A DNA stretch of 64,000 bases from Planctomycetota bacterium (GCA_023150555.1 JAKLKQ010000005.1:105467-169466), one strand, 5' to 3'. Positions 8,658-17,157 are shown, numbered from the stretch's first letter. The notes: generated by a model not told the origin, from the letters alone. Translations and numbers: made by a program.

Positions 8658-10117
8658 TGCTCGCCGCTCTGCGGAAAATCCTGCGCTTGGATGCCGGGAA
8701 GCGAATAGCGCCGCGGCCCCGGCGGTACTTTGTTCGCGCGCGCTACGACGCGGCACTGACCACGGAGAACAACCGCCGTCATTGGGCCAATGCCGACGGG
8801 CTCTCCGCCAACGCCGCCAACTCGCCGGAAGTCCGGCGCATACTGCGCAACCGCGCACGGTACGAGGTCGCCAATAACTCCTACGCACGCGGGATCGTCC
8901 TGACTCTGGCCAACGACTGCATCGGCACGGGACCGCGCCTTCAGATGCTTTCCCCCGACCGAACCAGCAACGGGATTGTCGAGAAGGAATTCGCGCGCTG
9001 GGCGGTCGCAGTGGGTCTGGCGGACAGGCTGCGGACGATGCGCATGGCGAAAGCTGAGGATGGCGAAGCCTTCGCGGTCTTCACCAGCAACCCAATGCTG
9101 GAATCACCCGTCAAGCTGGACCTCAAGCTCATCGAGGCCGACCAGGTTTGCACGCCAGATTTCCGTCTCGTCAGCCAGACTAACATGGTGGATGGCATCG
9201 CCTTTGACGATTTCGGGAACGCGGTCGCATATCACGTTCTAAAAGCGCATCCTGGCGGCACCAACCTGCGCTTCGGATTCTCCTACGACACGATCCCGGC
9301 GCGCTCGGTTCTGCATTATTTTCGCACCGACCGGCCAGGCCAGAGCCGGGGCATCCCCGAACTGACGCCCGCGCTGCCGCTCTTCGCGATGCTGCGGGAC
9401 TACACGCTCGCCACACTGGATGCGGCCAAGGCCGCCGCGTACTTCGCCGGAATCCTTTACACCGACGCGCCGCCCAACGGTGAAGCCGACTCTATCGAGC
9501 CGATGGACACCATCGAGCTTGAGCGCAACATGCTCATGACCATGCCCGGCGGCTGGAAGATGGGGCAGATTCACGCCGAGCAACCCGCGAGCACCTATGC
9601 AGAGTTCAAGCGCGAGGTGCTCAACGAGATCGCGCGCTGCCTAAACATGCCCTTCAACGTCGCGGCGGGAAATTCCAGCGGCTACAACTACGCCTCCGGC
9701 CGACTGGACCACCAAGTCTATTTCAAAGCCATCCGCGTAGAGCAGTCCTTCCTGGGCGCGCACATCCTGGACCGGCTCTTCGCCGCCTGGGTCCGCGAAG
9801 CCGTCCTGGTCGAAGGTCTCCTGCCCCAATCCATGCGGATGCTCTCCGCCGACTGGTCGCACCAGTGGTTCTGGGACGGCCACGAGCACGTGGACCCGCT
9901 CAAGGAAGCCAATGCGCAAGCCACGCGCCTTTCCAATCACACGACCACGCTGGCCGAAGAGTATGCCAAGCGTGGGCGCGATTGGGAGATGGAACTACGC
10001 CAGCGGGCCAAAGAAGCCGCATTGATGAACGAGCTTGGCCTGGTGCCGGCCGAAACCCCCGCGCCGAATCCCGATCAGGTCGCCGTGATTGATGAAGCCG
10101 GAGTGACGGATGAATAA
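8657..10117 (+). CDS. Phage portal protein, lambda GpB family
   Basis: A 486-aa protein forming the dodecameric ring at the head vertex through which DNA passes. The N-terminal half has the lambda-family pattern (R-R-H-W-A-N-A-D-G-L-S-A-N, N-S-Y-A-R-G-I-V-L-T-L-A-N-D-C-I-G-T-G-P) and the C-terminal half has L-N-M-P-F-N-V-A-A-G-N-S-S-G-Y-N-Y-A-S-G-R, a hallmark of the family. The length is normal. It overlaps the upstream small gene by one base and the downstream protease-capsid gene by eight bases. Confidence 0.9.
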   Translation: MLAALRKILRLDAGKRIAPRPRRYFVRARYDAALTTENNRRHWANADGLSANAANSPEVRRILRNRARYEVANNSYARGIVLTLANDCIGTGPRLQMLSPDRTSNGIVEKEFARWAVAVGLADRLRTMRMAKAEDGEAFAVFTSNPMLESPVKLDLKLIEADQVCTPDFRLVSQTNMVDGIAFDDFGNAVAYHVLKAHPGGTNLRFGFSYDTIPARSVLHYFRTDRPGQSRGIPELTPALPLFAMLRDYTLATLDAAKAAAYFAGILYTDAPPNGEADSIEPMDTIELERNMLMTMPGGWKMGQIHAEQPASTYAEFKREVLNEIARCLNMPFNVAAGNSSGYNYASGRLDHQVYFKAIRVEQSFLGAHILDRLFAAWVREAVLVEGLLPQSMRMLSADWSHQWFWDGHEHVDPLKEANAQATRLSNHTTTLAEEYAKRGRDWEMELRQRAKEAALMNELGLVPAETPAPNPDQVAVIDEAGVTDE

Positions 10118-12230
10118 GCGCGTATTTCTCCAGGCGGCCGTGTCTGGCTGGCAGTTGATCGAGGCCAAGGCCGGCGAGGATGGCAGCCCGGTTCCTGGGA
10201 AGCGGCTGCGCCGTTTCTCGATGGTCGCATATACGGGCGGGCCGATGGAATTGGCCGGGTGGCCGCATCCCGTCGTAGTGGACCTGGCAGGCTTGAAGGT
10301 GACGGCCAAGGGCCGTCCGATCCTGAAAGACCACAACCCCGCACTCATCGTCGGTCATACCGACCAGCTCCAGGTCACGGAGCGCGAATTGCTTGTGGCG
10401 GGCGTGATTTCCGGCACCGGCGCGGTCGCCGGCGAGATCATCGCATCGAGCGAGAACGGCTTTCCTTGGCAGGCGTCCATCGGTGCGCGCCCTCTGCGCG
10501 TGGTCTTCATTCCCGAAGGCAAACATGCCGAGGCTAACGGCCAGCAATTTTCTGGTCCCCTGTTTGTGGTCCGGAAGGCCCTTTTAGGTGAGGTGAGCTT
10601 CGTTGCGTTAGGCGCGGACGACAACACTTCGGCCAGTGTCGCCGCGAACGCCAAACCGGATGGCTTCCAAGAATTGGAGATAGATACGATGGACTTCGAG
10701 CAGTGGCTTGCGAAGAAGGGCTTCAAGCTCGCGGAGATTTCCGAGGAGCAGGCGGCCAGTCTGAAAGCGGCCTTCGAGAAGGAACAGAAGGCCACGCTGC
10801 AAGCCGCCGCGCCGGAGACGCCTGCGGGGGCCGTGGAGCCTCCCGTGCTTCCTCCGGCGTCCCCGGCTACACCCCCCCAGCCGGGTCCCACGCCGGAGGG
10901 AGCATTGTCCGAACTCCGCACGCAGTACGCCGCCGACATTCAGCGGATCGAGGCGATTCAGCGGATCTGCGGCGATGAACATCGCGCCCTTGCCGCCAAA
11001 GCCATTTCCGAGGGCTGGGACGTGACGCGGACCGAGTTGGAGGTCCTGCGCGCCAGCCGACCGAAGATCGGTGGAGTTGCCGCTCACGGTGCGCGGCAAG
11101 GCTTGACCACCAAGGTTTTGGAGGCCGCGTGCGCGCTGACGGCGCGGCTGCTGGACGCCGAGAAGCAGTACGATGAGCAGACCCTGGATGCCGCGACCAA
11201 ACGGTTCCGGGGCGGCATCGGGATGCAGGAACTCCTGCTCGAAGCGGCTTGGGCCAACGGCTACACGGGCCGCAACTTCCGCGACAGTCGAGAAGTCCTG
11301 CGCTTCGCCTTCGCGCCGGGGCTTGCGGCGGGTTTCTCGACCATCGACATCGGCGGCATTTTGTCCAACGTCGCCAATAAGTTCCTGCTCGAAGGCTTCT
11401 TTTCGGTCGAGCGCACCTGGCGGAATATCTGCGCCATCCGCAACGTCTCCGACTTCAAGACGGTCACGAGTTACCGCTTGATCGGAACCGACCAGTACGA
11501 GCTGGTCGCTCCCGGTGGCGAACTCAAGCACGGCACCCTGGGCAACGAGACCTACCAGAACAAGGCCGACACCTACGGCCTGCGGCTCTCCATCGACCGG
11601 CGCGACATCATCAACGACGACCTGGGCGCGATCACGACCGTGCCCCGCAAGCTGGGACGCGGGAGCGGCCTCAAGATCAACGACGTATTCTGGGCGACGT
11701 TCCTCGACAACGCCGCGTTCTTCACCGACGCCAACAAGACCTTCCTCGCGGGCGTGGATACCGCGCTGGGCATCGACGGTCTGACCAAGGCCGAAGTCGC
11801 CTTCATGGACCAGGTGGATGCCGACGGCAAGCCCATCGGCATCATGCCGGCGATCCTGCTGGTGCCCACGGCCCTGAGCGCGATGGCGACGCAGTTGCGC
11901 AACTCGCTGGAAATCCGGGACACGTCGGTCAGCACGAAATACCCGGTTTCCAACCCGCACCAGGGCAAGTTCCGCACGGAAGTGAGCCGCTACCTGTCCA
12001 ACGCGCGGTACACCGGCTTCAGTTCCAAGGCATGGTTCTTGCTCGCCGATCCGGGCGACCTCCCGGTGATCGAGGTCGCGTTCCTGAACGGCCAGGAGTC
12101 CCCCACCATCGAGACCGCCGAAGCGGATTTCGCGGTATTGGGCATCCAGATGCGCGGCTATCACGATTTCGGCGTCGCGCTCCAGGATGCGCGTGGCGGG
12201 ATCAAGATGTTGGGCCAGGCGGCTCCGTAA
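10110..12230 (+). CDS. Fused prohead protease and major capsid protein
   Basis: A 706-aa polyprotein. Residues 1 to about 190 match a Mu-type/S78-like prohead serine protease, with a candidate catalytic His in LKDHNPA and Ser in WQASIGARP. A Pro/Ala/Glu-rich and helical scaffold-like segment follows (about 190-330). The rest is an HK97-fold major capsid protein (F-L-L-E-G-F-F-S-V-E-R-T-W-R, E-T-Y-Q-N-K-A-D-T-Y-G, R-R-D-I-I-N-D-D-L-G). The single gene would deliver protease, scaffold and capsid in equal numbers, with maturation by self-cleavage. This arrangement is known in some phages of environmental bacteria. No frameshift is visible. Confidence 0.88.
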   Translation: MNKRVFLQAAVSGWQLIEAKAGEDGSPVPGKRLRRFSMVAYTGGPMELAGWPHPVVVDLAGLKVTAKGRPILKDHNPALIVGHTDQLQVTERELLVAGVISGTGAVAGEIIASSENGFPWQASIGARPLRVVFIPEGKHAEANGQQFSGPLFVVRKALLGEVSFVALGADDNTSASVAANAKPDGFQELEIDTMDFEQWLAKKGFKLAEISEEQAASLKAAFEKEQKATLQAAAPETPAGAVEPPVLPPASPATPPQPGPTPEGALSELRTQYAADIQRIEAIQRICGDEHRALAAKAISEGWDVTRTELEVLRASRPKIGGVAAHGARQGLTTKVLEAACALTARLLDAEKQYDEQTLDAATKRFRGGIGMQELLLEAAWANGYTGRNFRDSREVLRFAFAPGLAAGFSTIDIGGILSNVANKFLLEGFFSVERTWRNICAIRNVSDFKTVTSYRLIGTDQYELVAPGGELKHGTLGNETYQNKADTYGLRLSIDRRDIINDDLGAITTVPRKLGRGSGLKINDVFWATFLDNAAFFTDANKTFLAGVDTALGIDGLTKAEVAFMDQVDADGKPIGIMPAILLVPTALSAMATQLRNSLEIRDTSVSTKYPVSNPHQGKFRTEVSRYLSNARYTGFSSKAWFLLADPGDLPVIEVAFLNGQESPTIETAEADFAVLGIQMRGYHDFGVALQDARGGIKMLGQAAP

Positions 12231-12288
12231 TCGTGCAGTCACGCTCTCGGACTCGGAATCAAGTGCTGCTTGAAAAGGAGAAGGAACT

Positions 12289-12636
12289 GTGGGCGCTAAG
12301 TTCGTGCAAGATGGTTATTCGGTGGACTACCTGCCGGATGTAGATGTGCCGCAGGGTGAAGTCGTGGTGCTGAACCAGCTCGTGGGCGTCGCCCAACGCG
12401 AGATCAAGGCAGGCACGCTCGGCGCCCTGGCCGTCGAGGGCATCTTCGACTTCCCAAAGGAAGTTGGGGTCGGTGGCGACGGCTTCGGCTTAGGCGCGAA
12501 GGCGTACTGGGACACCAACACCAAGCTTGCCCGCTGGGACATGGGTGCGAGCCACAAAACGCTAGGCAAGGTGGTCAAGGCGGCGCTCGACGCGGATGAA
12601 ACCGTGCGCGTGATGCTCGTCCAGGCGTTCGATTAG
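12289..12636 (+). CDS. DUF2190 family capsid cement/decoration protein
   Basis: A 115-aa protein starting at GTG with AAGGAGAAGGA upstream. The layout (alternating strands with V-V-L-N-Q-L-V-G-V-A, G-T-L-G-A-L-A-V-E-G-I-F-D-F-P-K and G-A-K-A-Y-W-D) fits the DUF2190 family that stabilises phage capsids. It lies immediately after the capsid gene, as usual. The GTG start is chosen because it follows the strong ribosome site and the preceding frame is short. Confidence 0.78.
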   Translation: MGAKFVQDGYSVDYLPDVDVPQGEVVVLNQLVGVAQREIKAGTLGALAVEGIFDFPKEVGVGGDGFGLGAKAYWDTNTKLARWDMGASHKTLGKVVKAALDADETVRVMLVQAFD

Positions 12637-12655
12637 TCCCTGTGGTTCTTCAGCC

Positions 12656-13042
12656 ATGCCCAATCTCCTGGAGCAGGGGTCGAATTGGCTGGAAGAGCAG
12701 CGCCGCCAGCACTGCACGACGCCGGTGACTTACCAGCGGGGAGACCAAAGCGTTCAGGTGCAGGCGAGCGTTGGGCGAACGGTCTTCAAGACGGTCTCGG
12801 AGTACGGGGTGGTTGAACGCATCGTCTCGCGGGACTTCCTGATCCTGGCATCCGAATTGGTCATCGCAGGCCAAGCCGTGCTGCCACAACGCGGGGACTT
12901 CATCAAAGAGCTGGTGGCTGGCGAAACGCACGTTCACGAAGTCATGGCTCCGGCCAAAGAGCCTGATTGGCGGTACTCGGACCCCTACCGCAAGACGCTG
13001 CGGATTCACACGAAGTTCATAGGGACGGAGAGCGCGCCGTGA
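12656..13042 (+). CDS. Head-tail connector (gpFII/ATP-binding sugar transporter-like fold)
   Basis: A 128-aa protein following the cement gene. The sequence (N-W-L-E-E-Q-R, V-T-Y-Q-R-G, Q-A-V-L-P-Q-R-G-D-F-I) resembles beta-rich phage head-tail joining proteins grouped near lambda gpFII. It would sit at the neck between portal/adaptor and tail. The stop overlaps the GTG of the next gene. The assignment rests on pattern and position. Confidence 0.55.
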   Translation: MPNLLEQGSNWLEEQRRQHCTTPVTYQRGDQSVQVQASVGRTVFKTVSEYGVVERIVSRDFLILASELVIAGQAVLPQRGDFIKELVAGETHVHEVMAPAKEPDWRYSDPYRKTLRIHTKFIGTESAP

Positions 13043-13314
13043 TCGAGACGTTGACCAAAACAAGCATGGGGCTGCTCTTTCTGGCATCCGTACCGGTGGG
13101 CGGCGACCCCAGCTTGTGGGCCAATTGGGGCCTGGCTGGCATGGTCGTCGGCTACACGCTTTACCGCGACTGGCAGCGCGAGAAGCGCATGAGCGAAGCC
13201 ATCGAGAGACATGAGGAGTGGGTGCGCGGGACGCTCGTAGGAGCATTGGAAAGAAACAGCGTGGCCATGGAGCGCGTCGTCGAGCGCCTGGACAAGGACG
13301 CCAAGGCCACGTGA
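13039..13314 (+). CDS. Small single-span membrane protein (XhlA/holin-accessory-like)
   Basis: A 91-aa protein that starts at a GTG overlapping the previous TGA (GTGA). A hydrophobic segment around residues 25-45 (N-W-G-L-A-G-M-V-V-G-Y-T-L-Y) is followed by a charged coiled coil (R-E-K-R-M-S-E-A-I-E-R-H-E-E-W to the C-terminus). This topology matches XhlA-like or minor holin-accessory proteins. Position among connector genes is unusual for lysis, so it may instead be a virion-associated membrane protein. Confidence 0.5.
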   Translation: MIETLTKTSMGLLFLASVPVGGDPSLWANWGLAGMVVGYTLYRDWQREKRMSEAIERHEEWVRGTLVGALERNSVAMERVVERLDKDAKAT

Positions 13315-13739
13315 GCACAGTCATTCAAATCGCGGACGCGGTAGTGGCCGCGCTGAACGCCGCGACCTTCAGCCAGGACTTCGAGGCGGTCAGGTACTAC
13401 CAGCCACTCTTTGAACTCAAGGACTTGAAGGAACTGAAGGTCAGCGTTGTGCCCAAAGGGGTGAGCAGCACGCAGGCAACCCGCGACAAGGCCGCGCAGG
13501 ATTTTCAAATCGACGTGGCGGTGCAGAAGAAATTCAACAAGGGCGACAACCCTGAAGTGGATGGATTGATGAAGCTGGTCGAGGAGATCGCGGACTTTTT
13601 TCGCTTCAAGCGGCTGGCTGAGTTTCCCCAAGCCATGTGGGTCAAGAAGGAGAACGTGCCGGTGTACAGCCCTGAGCACATGGACCAGTACCGGCAGTTT
13701 ACGAGCGTGGTAACGCTTACCTTCCGGGTGGTGCGATGA
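13311..13739 (+). CDS. Tail completion/terminator-like protein
   Basis: A 142-aa protein with a GTG start overlapping the preceding stop (GTGA). The pattern (I-A-D-A-V-V-A-A-L-N, then F-E-L-K-D-L-K-E-L-K-V-S-V-V-P-K, D-I-x-V-A-V-Q-K-K, and a terminal strand V-T-L-T-F-R-V-V-R) fits phage tail-terminator/minor tail proteins of the gpU/gpZ kind. It would close the tail tube near the head. Function inferred from pattern and place. Confidence 0.5.
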   Translation: MSTVIQIADAVVAALNAATFSQDFEAVRYYQPLFELKDLKELKVSVVPKGVSSTQATRDKAAQDFQIDVAVQKKFNKGDNPEVDGLMKLVEEIADFFRFKRLAEFPQAMWVKKENVPVYSPEHMDQYRQFTSVVTLTFRVVR

Positions 13740-13993
13740 ACAACGTCGTCATGCGGATCGTCGAAGTCACCGATCAATTCGCGCCACTGACCGACAAGGA
13801 AGTCGAGGTGGCTTCCGTGGAGGTCTCGACCCCTCCCACGAACAACGCGCCGGTGCTCTTCATGGGCGACGATGGTTCCGAAGTGCCGTGGGTGCCGGGC
13901 GAGTGGCATGGATTCCAGCGCATCAATCTCGCCGACCTGAAGGTTAAAGGGAATCCGGGAGACAAGGTGACGGTCGTCGGCGGAACCTGGTGA
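13736..13993 (+). CDS. Small virion-region protein, unknown
   Basis: An 85-aa beta-rich protein in the tail operon; its ATG overlaps the previous stop by four bases and its own TGA overlaps the next ATG by one. It has a Thr/Val-rich middle and GDDGSEVPWVPGEWHGFQ. No family recognised. Tight coupling on both sides suggests a structural component of the tail tip or neck. Confidence 0.5.
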   Translation: MNNVVMRIVEVTDQFAPLTDKEVEVASVEVSTPPTNNAPVLFMGDDGSEVPWVPGEWHGFQRINLADLKVKGNPGDKVTVVGGTW

Positions 13994-14373
13994 TGGGATA
14001 CCGCACGCCGCCTTCTCCACCCATCGTCGTGGACATCTTTCCGGGCGGCGTTGACGGGGCCGTGCAGTTCAACGATGGCGGCATCTTCGGCGGCGAGCCG
14101 GAGCTTTTCTGGGACAAGTTCGGGAAACGCCTCGGGATCGGAGTAGCGCCGGAGCATAGCCTCGATGTCGCGGGCGCGATTCACGCTCAAGCGCCTGGCG
14201 AGGCGGTTGGAACGGTGGTTTCCGGCACGCTGCCCGATGAAGTTTTGGACACGGGCTTTCGTTTTACTGCGAGCCAGATTCGCTACGGGCTCTTTGTCCG
14301 CGCGAAGATTTCGGGGCTGAACGCCGAAGAAGCCGTTCCCGTGGAAGCCCTGCTGCTCAAAAGGATCGCGTAA
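13993..14373 (+). CDS. Short tail-fibre-like structural protein
   Basis: A 126-aa protein. The segment G-A-V-Q-F-N-D-G-G, then RLGIGVAPEHSLDVAGAIHA, resembles the repeat found in phage tail fibres and other trimeric beta proteins (R-L-G-I-G-T-x-x-P-x-x-L-D-V-x-G). It may be an adaptor or a short fibre. The ATG overlaps the previous stop. The call is a motif resemblance only. Confidence 0.5.
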   Translation: MGYRTPPSPPIVVDIFPGGVDGAVQFNDGGIFGGEPELFWDKFGKRLGIGVAPEHSLDVAGAIHAQAPGEAVGTVVSGTLPDEVLDTGFRFTASQIRYGLFVRAKISGLNAEEAVPVEALLLKRIA

Positions 14374-14375
14374 CC

Positions 14376-15071
14376 ATGCTGGCGACTGAATTCAAAGCGC
14401 GATCCGCGTGTCGCATGGCTCCGGCAGCCCATCGGAAAGTGCGGAAGCGAGTCGCGTTCGGGAGCATTTTCGAGATGGGTTTCCTGCCGAAGCCAATCGT
14501 ACTGCCCTCTGGCACAAGCGCGCTCGACGTGAGCGGCTTCAAACGCGCAGGGCCGATTGGTGGCAAATCCGTCTATTACACGTCGCCGGTCAATGGAAAC
14601 ACCTACGGCAATTTCGCTTGGATGGCGGACATCCTGACGGCCACTCCGTTAGTGATCCCCAAGGAAGTCACGCTCGACCAGATCGGGATTCGTGTCGCCA
14701 CTCCGGGAACCGCCACATTGAGTCGCTTGGGGATTTACGCGGATGACGGGAATGTCTATCCCGGCGCGCTCCTGCTCGACGCGGGCACGGTTGACGTAAG
14801 CACCGCTGGGTTCAAAGCGCTCGACATAAGTCTGAGTTTGAGTCCCGGTCTTTACTGGCTTGCCACGCTTCACAATGGGGGCGTGACGCTGAAAGTATCC
14901 ACGCCGGCGAATCAAGTGAACGTGATGGGCCACGATCCGGTCGTCGCCTCCCAGGCGTTTTCCCGGATCGATGCGGCCATGCCGTTCGGCTCGCTGCCGG
15001 ACCCTTTCCCTGGCAACGGCAACTACATCGTCGGTGGCTTTCGCTTGGTGTTCGTCCGCGTGGCGGCGTGA
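14376..15071 (+). CDS. Virion structural protein, unknown
   Basis: A 231-aa protein, beta-rich after a basic N-terminus (R-S-A-C-R-M-A-P-A-A-H-R-K-V-R-K-R). The body contains V-T-L-D-Q-I-G-I-R-V-A-T-P-G-T-A-T-L-S-R-L-G-I-Y and a jelly-roll-like run of strands seen in receptor-binding or decoration modules. It is two bases from the previous gene. An internal ATG near residue 34 is an alternative start because the first 33 residues differ in composition. No enzymatic motif seen. Confidence 0.5.
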   Translation: MLATEFKARSACRMAPAAHRKVRKRVAFGSIFEMGFLPKPIVLPSGTSALDVSGFKRAGPIGGKSVYYTSPVNGNTYGNFAWMADILTATPLVIPKEVTLDQIGIRVATPGTATLSRLGIYADDGNVYPGALLLDAGTVDVSTAGFKALDISLSLSPGLYWLATLHNGGVTLKVSTPANQVNVMGHDPVVASQAFSRIDAAMPFGSLPDPFPGNGNYIVGGFRLVFVRVAA

Positions 15072-15078
15072 GGTTGGG

Positions 15079-15657
15079 ATGGTCAACGCAAAAGTCAAGA
15101 CTCGCCTGGAGAAGCAGAAGGTCCTGAAAAAGACCCGCGCTTCCAGCATTGCCACGCTGGGCCGCGCGGGAGCCTACATCCGGGGGATTGCGAAGAAGAG
15201 CATCAAGATTTCGCCGCAGCCGGCGCCGCCGGGCAAACCGCCTCGCAGCCGCAAAGGCCAACTCAAACGCGCGATCCTCTTCGCGGTGGAGAAGGCCCCT
15301 GGGCGCGTGGTGATCGGACCCACGGCCACGGATGTCGGGCGGATCGGGCACACGCATGAGTTTGGTGGCACGGAGCCGCCGAAGAAGCGCAAGGCAAGGA
15401 AAGCAAACTGGAAGCTGGTGGTCGGCGGGCACGGCCCCATCCGCAAGGGTGCCAAAGGTCCGGAAGTCGCCAAGCTCAACACGCAGGCCCAGGTGGACCG
15501 GGCCAAACGGATCGCCGAGAGCTTGCCTCCGTCACAGGGCGGGCCGGTCTCGAAGAAAGCCCGAAAGTACCCGCCGCGCCCGTTCATGGGTCCGGCATTG
15601 GAAGTGAGCAAGGCGCGGTTGCCGAAGTTCTGGGCCAACTCCGTTCGTGGAGGGTGA
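15079..15657 (+). CDS. HK97 gp10-like/minor tail (tail completion) protein
   Basis: A 192-aa very basic protein (many KK/RR). The pattern R-G-A-G-A-Y-I-R-G-I-A-K-K-S-I-K, then P-P-R-S-R-K-G-Q-L-K-R, and the terminal R-K-Y-P-P-R-P-F-M-G-P-A-L-E resembles the HK97-gp10 family, whose C-terminus usually reads R-P-F-x-x-P-A. It sits just before the tail tube, the usual location. About 40 residues in the middle (Lys/Arg-rich, near 105-150) look like an insertion. Confidence 0.68.
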   Translation: MVNAKVKTRLEKQKVLKKTRASSIATLGRAGAYIRGIAKKSIKISPQPAPPGKPPRSRKGQLKRAILFAVEKAPGRVVIGPTATDVGRIGHTHEFGGTEPPKKRKARKANWKLVVGGHGPIRKGAKGPEVAKLNTQAQVDRAKRIAESLPPSQGGPVSKKARKYPPRPFMGPALEVSKARLPKFWANSVRGG

Positions 15658-15663
15658 TTCGTC

Positions 15664-16104
15664 ATGGGCATCAAATTGGGCATGGAAGCGAAGCTGTACC
15701 GGAACACCGGGACCTTCGCCGCGCCGGTCTGGGCGGAACTCACCAACGTCCGCGACGTGACCTTGAACCTGGAAACCGGCGACGCCGACGTGACCACGCG
15801 CAACAACGCCGGCTGGAAGGCGAGCGTCGCCACGCTCAAGGACGCCAGCATCGAGTTCGAGATGGTCTGGGACCCAACCGACGCCGGCTTCGCCGCGATC
15901 AAGAATGCCTTCTTCGGAAACCAGCCGCTCGAATTCGCGGTGATGGACGGTGCCATCGCCTCTTCCGGCTCCCAGGGCCTCCGCGCGACCATGAGCATCA
16001 TGAATTTCTCCCGCGAGGAGCCTCTGGATGACTCGATCAAGGTGAAGGTAACGGCCAAACCGACCTACGCCGCCAACGCCCCCGAATGGCTCGTGGTCCC
16101 GTAA
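15664..16104 (+). CDS. Major tail tube protein
   Basis: A 146-aa protein with the tail-tube layout: L-G-M-E-A-K-L-Y-R, V-R-D-V-T-L-N-L-E-T-G-D-A-D-V-T-T-R, W-K-A-S-V-A-T-L-K-D-A-S-I-E-F-E and a C-terminal strand. It would form the hexameric tube of the siphovirus tail. It is followed by the assembly chaperone and tape measure in the expected order. Confidence 0.78.
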   Translation: MGIKLGMEAKLYRNTGTFAAPVWAELTNVRDVTLNLETGDADVTTRNNAGWKASVATLKDASIEFEMVWDPTDAGFAAIKNAFFGNQPLEFAVMDGAIASSGSQGLRATMSIMNFSREEPLDDSIKVKVTAKPTYAANAPEWLVVP

Positions 16105-16128
16105 AGCCTGACGCTTGGAGAATTCTCG

Positions 16129-16608
16129 ATGAAGAGCTTCAAGGATAGTGCCGGGCGCACCTGGACCGTGGCCCTGACCGTGGATGCCATCCGCCGAGTC
16201 CGCAACCTGCTGAACGTGGATCTGTGCAACCTGCTCGACGGCAATCCACCGCTCCTGGCGCGGTTGGAGCTGGACCCCGTGCTGCTCTGCGACGTGCTCT
16301 TCGCCCTGGTGAAGCCGGAAGCGGATGCCCAGAGTGTTTCCGACGTGGATTTTGGCCGGGCGTTGGGCGGCGACTGCCTGACGCTGGCTCAGGATGCGCT
16401 CTTCCAGGAACTCGCCGATTTTTTCCGCCAGCGCCGCCGCATGGACCTCGCCAAGGCCATTCAGAAACAGTCGCAGCTCGTGGCTGCGGCCGTGCGGACG
16501 GCGGAGAGCAAGGTGGAGGCGATCTCCGAGGAAGCCGCGGTCGCCTCGATCTTTGGAAGCTCGTCTGGGAACTCGCCGGCATCGTCGGAGTCAACCCCGG
16601 CCCGTTGA
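16129..16608 (+). CDS. Tail assembly chaperone (gpG-like)
   Basis: A 159-aa protein located between tail tube and tape measure; it begins MKSFKDSAGRTWTVALTVDA, typical of G-like chaperones that load the tape measure. Third-position GC is high in this frame up to about 16,545, then the -1 frame takes over with good coding character. The C-terminal S-S-G-N-S-P-A-S-S-E-S-T-P-A-R is the kind of alternative end seen when a G/GT pair shares its 3' part. A TTTTTTC heptamer lies in frame at 16419-16425. Confidence 0.75.
   Translation: MKSFKDSAGRTWTVALTVDAIRRVRNLLNVDLCNLLDGNPPLLARLELDPVLLCDVLFALVKPEADAQSVSDVDFGRALGGDCLTLAQDALFQELADFFRQRRRMDLAKAIQKQSQLVAAAVRTAESKVEAISEEAAVASIFGSSSGNSPASSESTPAR
16419..16425 (+). 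promoter_or_regulatory. Candidate -1 slippery heptamer T-TTT-TTC in the tail chaperone
   Basis: In the zero frame the codons are GAT-TTT-TTC, so the heptamer fits the X-XXY-YYZ rule for -1 slippage. It is the only classical heptamer I find in the overlap. It is about 120 bases upstream of where coding character changes frame, so a slip here would give a Pro/Gly/Arg-rich linker. It may be fortuitous. Confidence 0.3.
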
Positions 16609-16862
16609 CGCTGCGCGAACTGCTCTGGATGGCGGAAGGACGGTGCAAGGAAGCCTGGACGCGCGCATCCGTACTGCTCGCGCTCCTCGCCAACGCGCAT
16701 CGCGATCCGAAACGCTCGCAAGCGTTCCGGCCTTCCGATTTCAACCCTTACGAACTGCGTGCCAAGGAGACGCCCGCGCCCAAGACAAAAGACCTGAGCA
16801 TTTTGAAGACCGTGTTCGTGGACAACCCCAAACCCAAAGGAGGGAAGACCGATGGAAGATAG
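16545..16862 (+). CDS. T-like extension of the tail chaperone in the -1 frame
   Basis: About 105 residues in the -1 frame relative to the gpG-like gene, from L-D-L-W-K-L-V-W-E-L-A-G-I-V-G-V through L-T-L-R-E-L-L-W-M-A-E-G-R and F-N-P-Y-E. This is the recognisable T-type domain of GT chaperones, which binds the tail tube protein while G binds the tape measure. No convincing independent start lies at its beginning, so expression as a G-T fusion by programmed frameshift is likely. The exact site is uncertain. It overlaps the next ATG by eleven bases. Confidence 0.6.
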   Translation, partial: LDLWKLVWELAGIVGVNPGPLTLRELLWMAEGRCKEAWTRASVLLALLANAHRDPKRSQAFRPSDFNPYELRAKETPAPKTKDLSILKTVFVDNPKPKGGKTDGR

Positions 16863-17157
16863 TGCGAACCCGAAGGGCATCAAAGAGTCGTTGGAAGTGC
16901 TCCGTGCCTGCAAGGACGTGGCGGTTCTGGTCTACAAGGCCAAGAAGGCCGGAGGCTCGGTGGCCGAGTTGGGCCAGCGCATCGCCGGGCTGCTCATGAC
17001 CAATCCCCAGGCCGTGCAGGACCTGCAGAACGCCGCCGAGGGGATCGGCGAAGTGCCTGCCGAGATGAAGGACCTCAGCCTGCTCGAGGCGTTCCAGTTC
17101 ATCGCGGAGGCAGGCAAGCTCTCGGCGGAAGCTGCGGCCGAAATTCAGGCGGCCTGA
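16852..17157 (+). CDS. Small helical phage tail-region protein
   Basis: A 101-aa mostly helical protein between the chaperone and tape measure, starting with GGAGGGAAGACCG upstream. It is Ala/Glu/Lys-rich with amphipathic helices (L-E-V-L-R-A-C-K-D-V-A-V-L-V-Y-K-A-K-K-A). No domain recognised. Position suggests a chaperone or tail-assembly accessory. Confidence 0.5.
   Translation: MEDSANPKGIKESLEVLRACKDVAVLVYKAKKAGGSVAELGQRIAGLLMTNPQAVQDLQNAAEGIGEVPAEMKDLSLLEAFQFIAEAGKLSAEAAAEIQAA

Noticed and set aside
10608..12242. 544-aa minus-strand frame opposite the capsid gene
   Set aside because: Shadow of the protease-capsid frame; low-complexity Arg/Val-rich translation and no ribosome site.
16419..16425. 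T-TTT-TTC as the definite frameshift site
   Set aside because: Coding character stays in the zero frame for another 120 bases, so I keep it only as a candidate.
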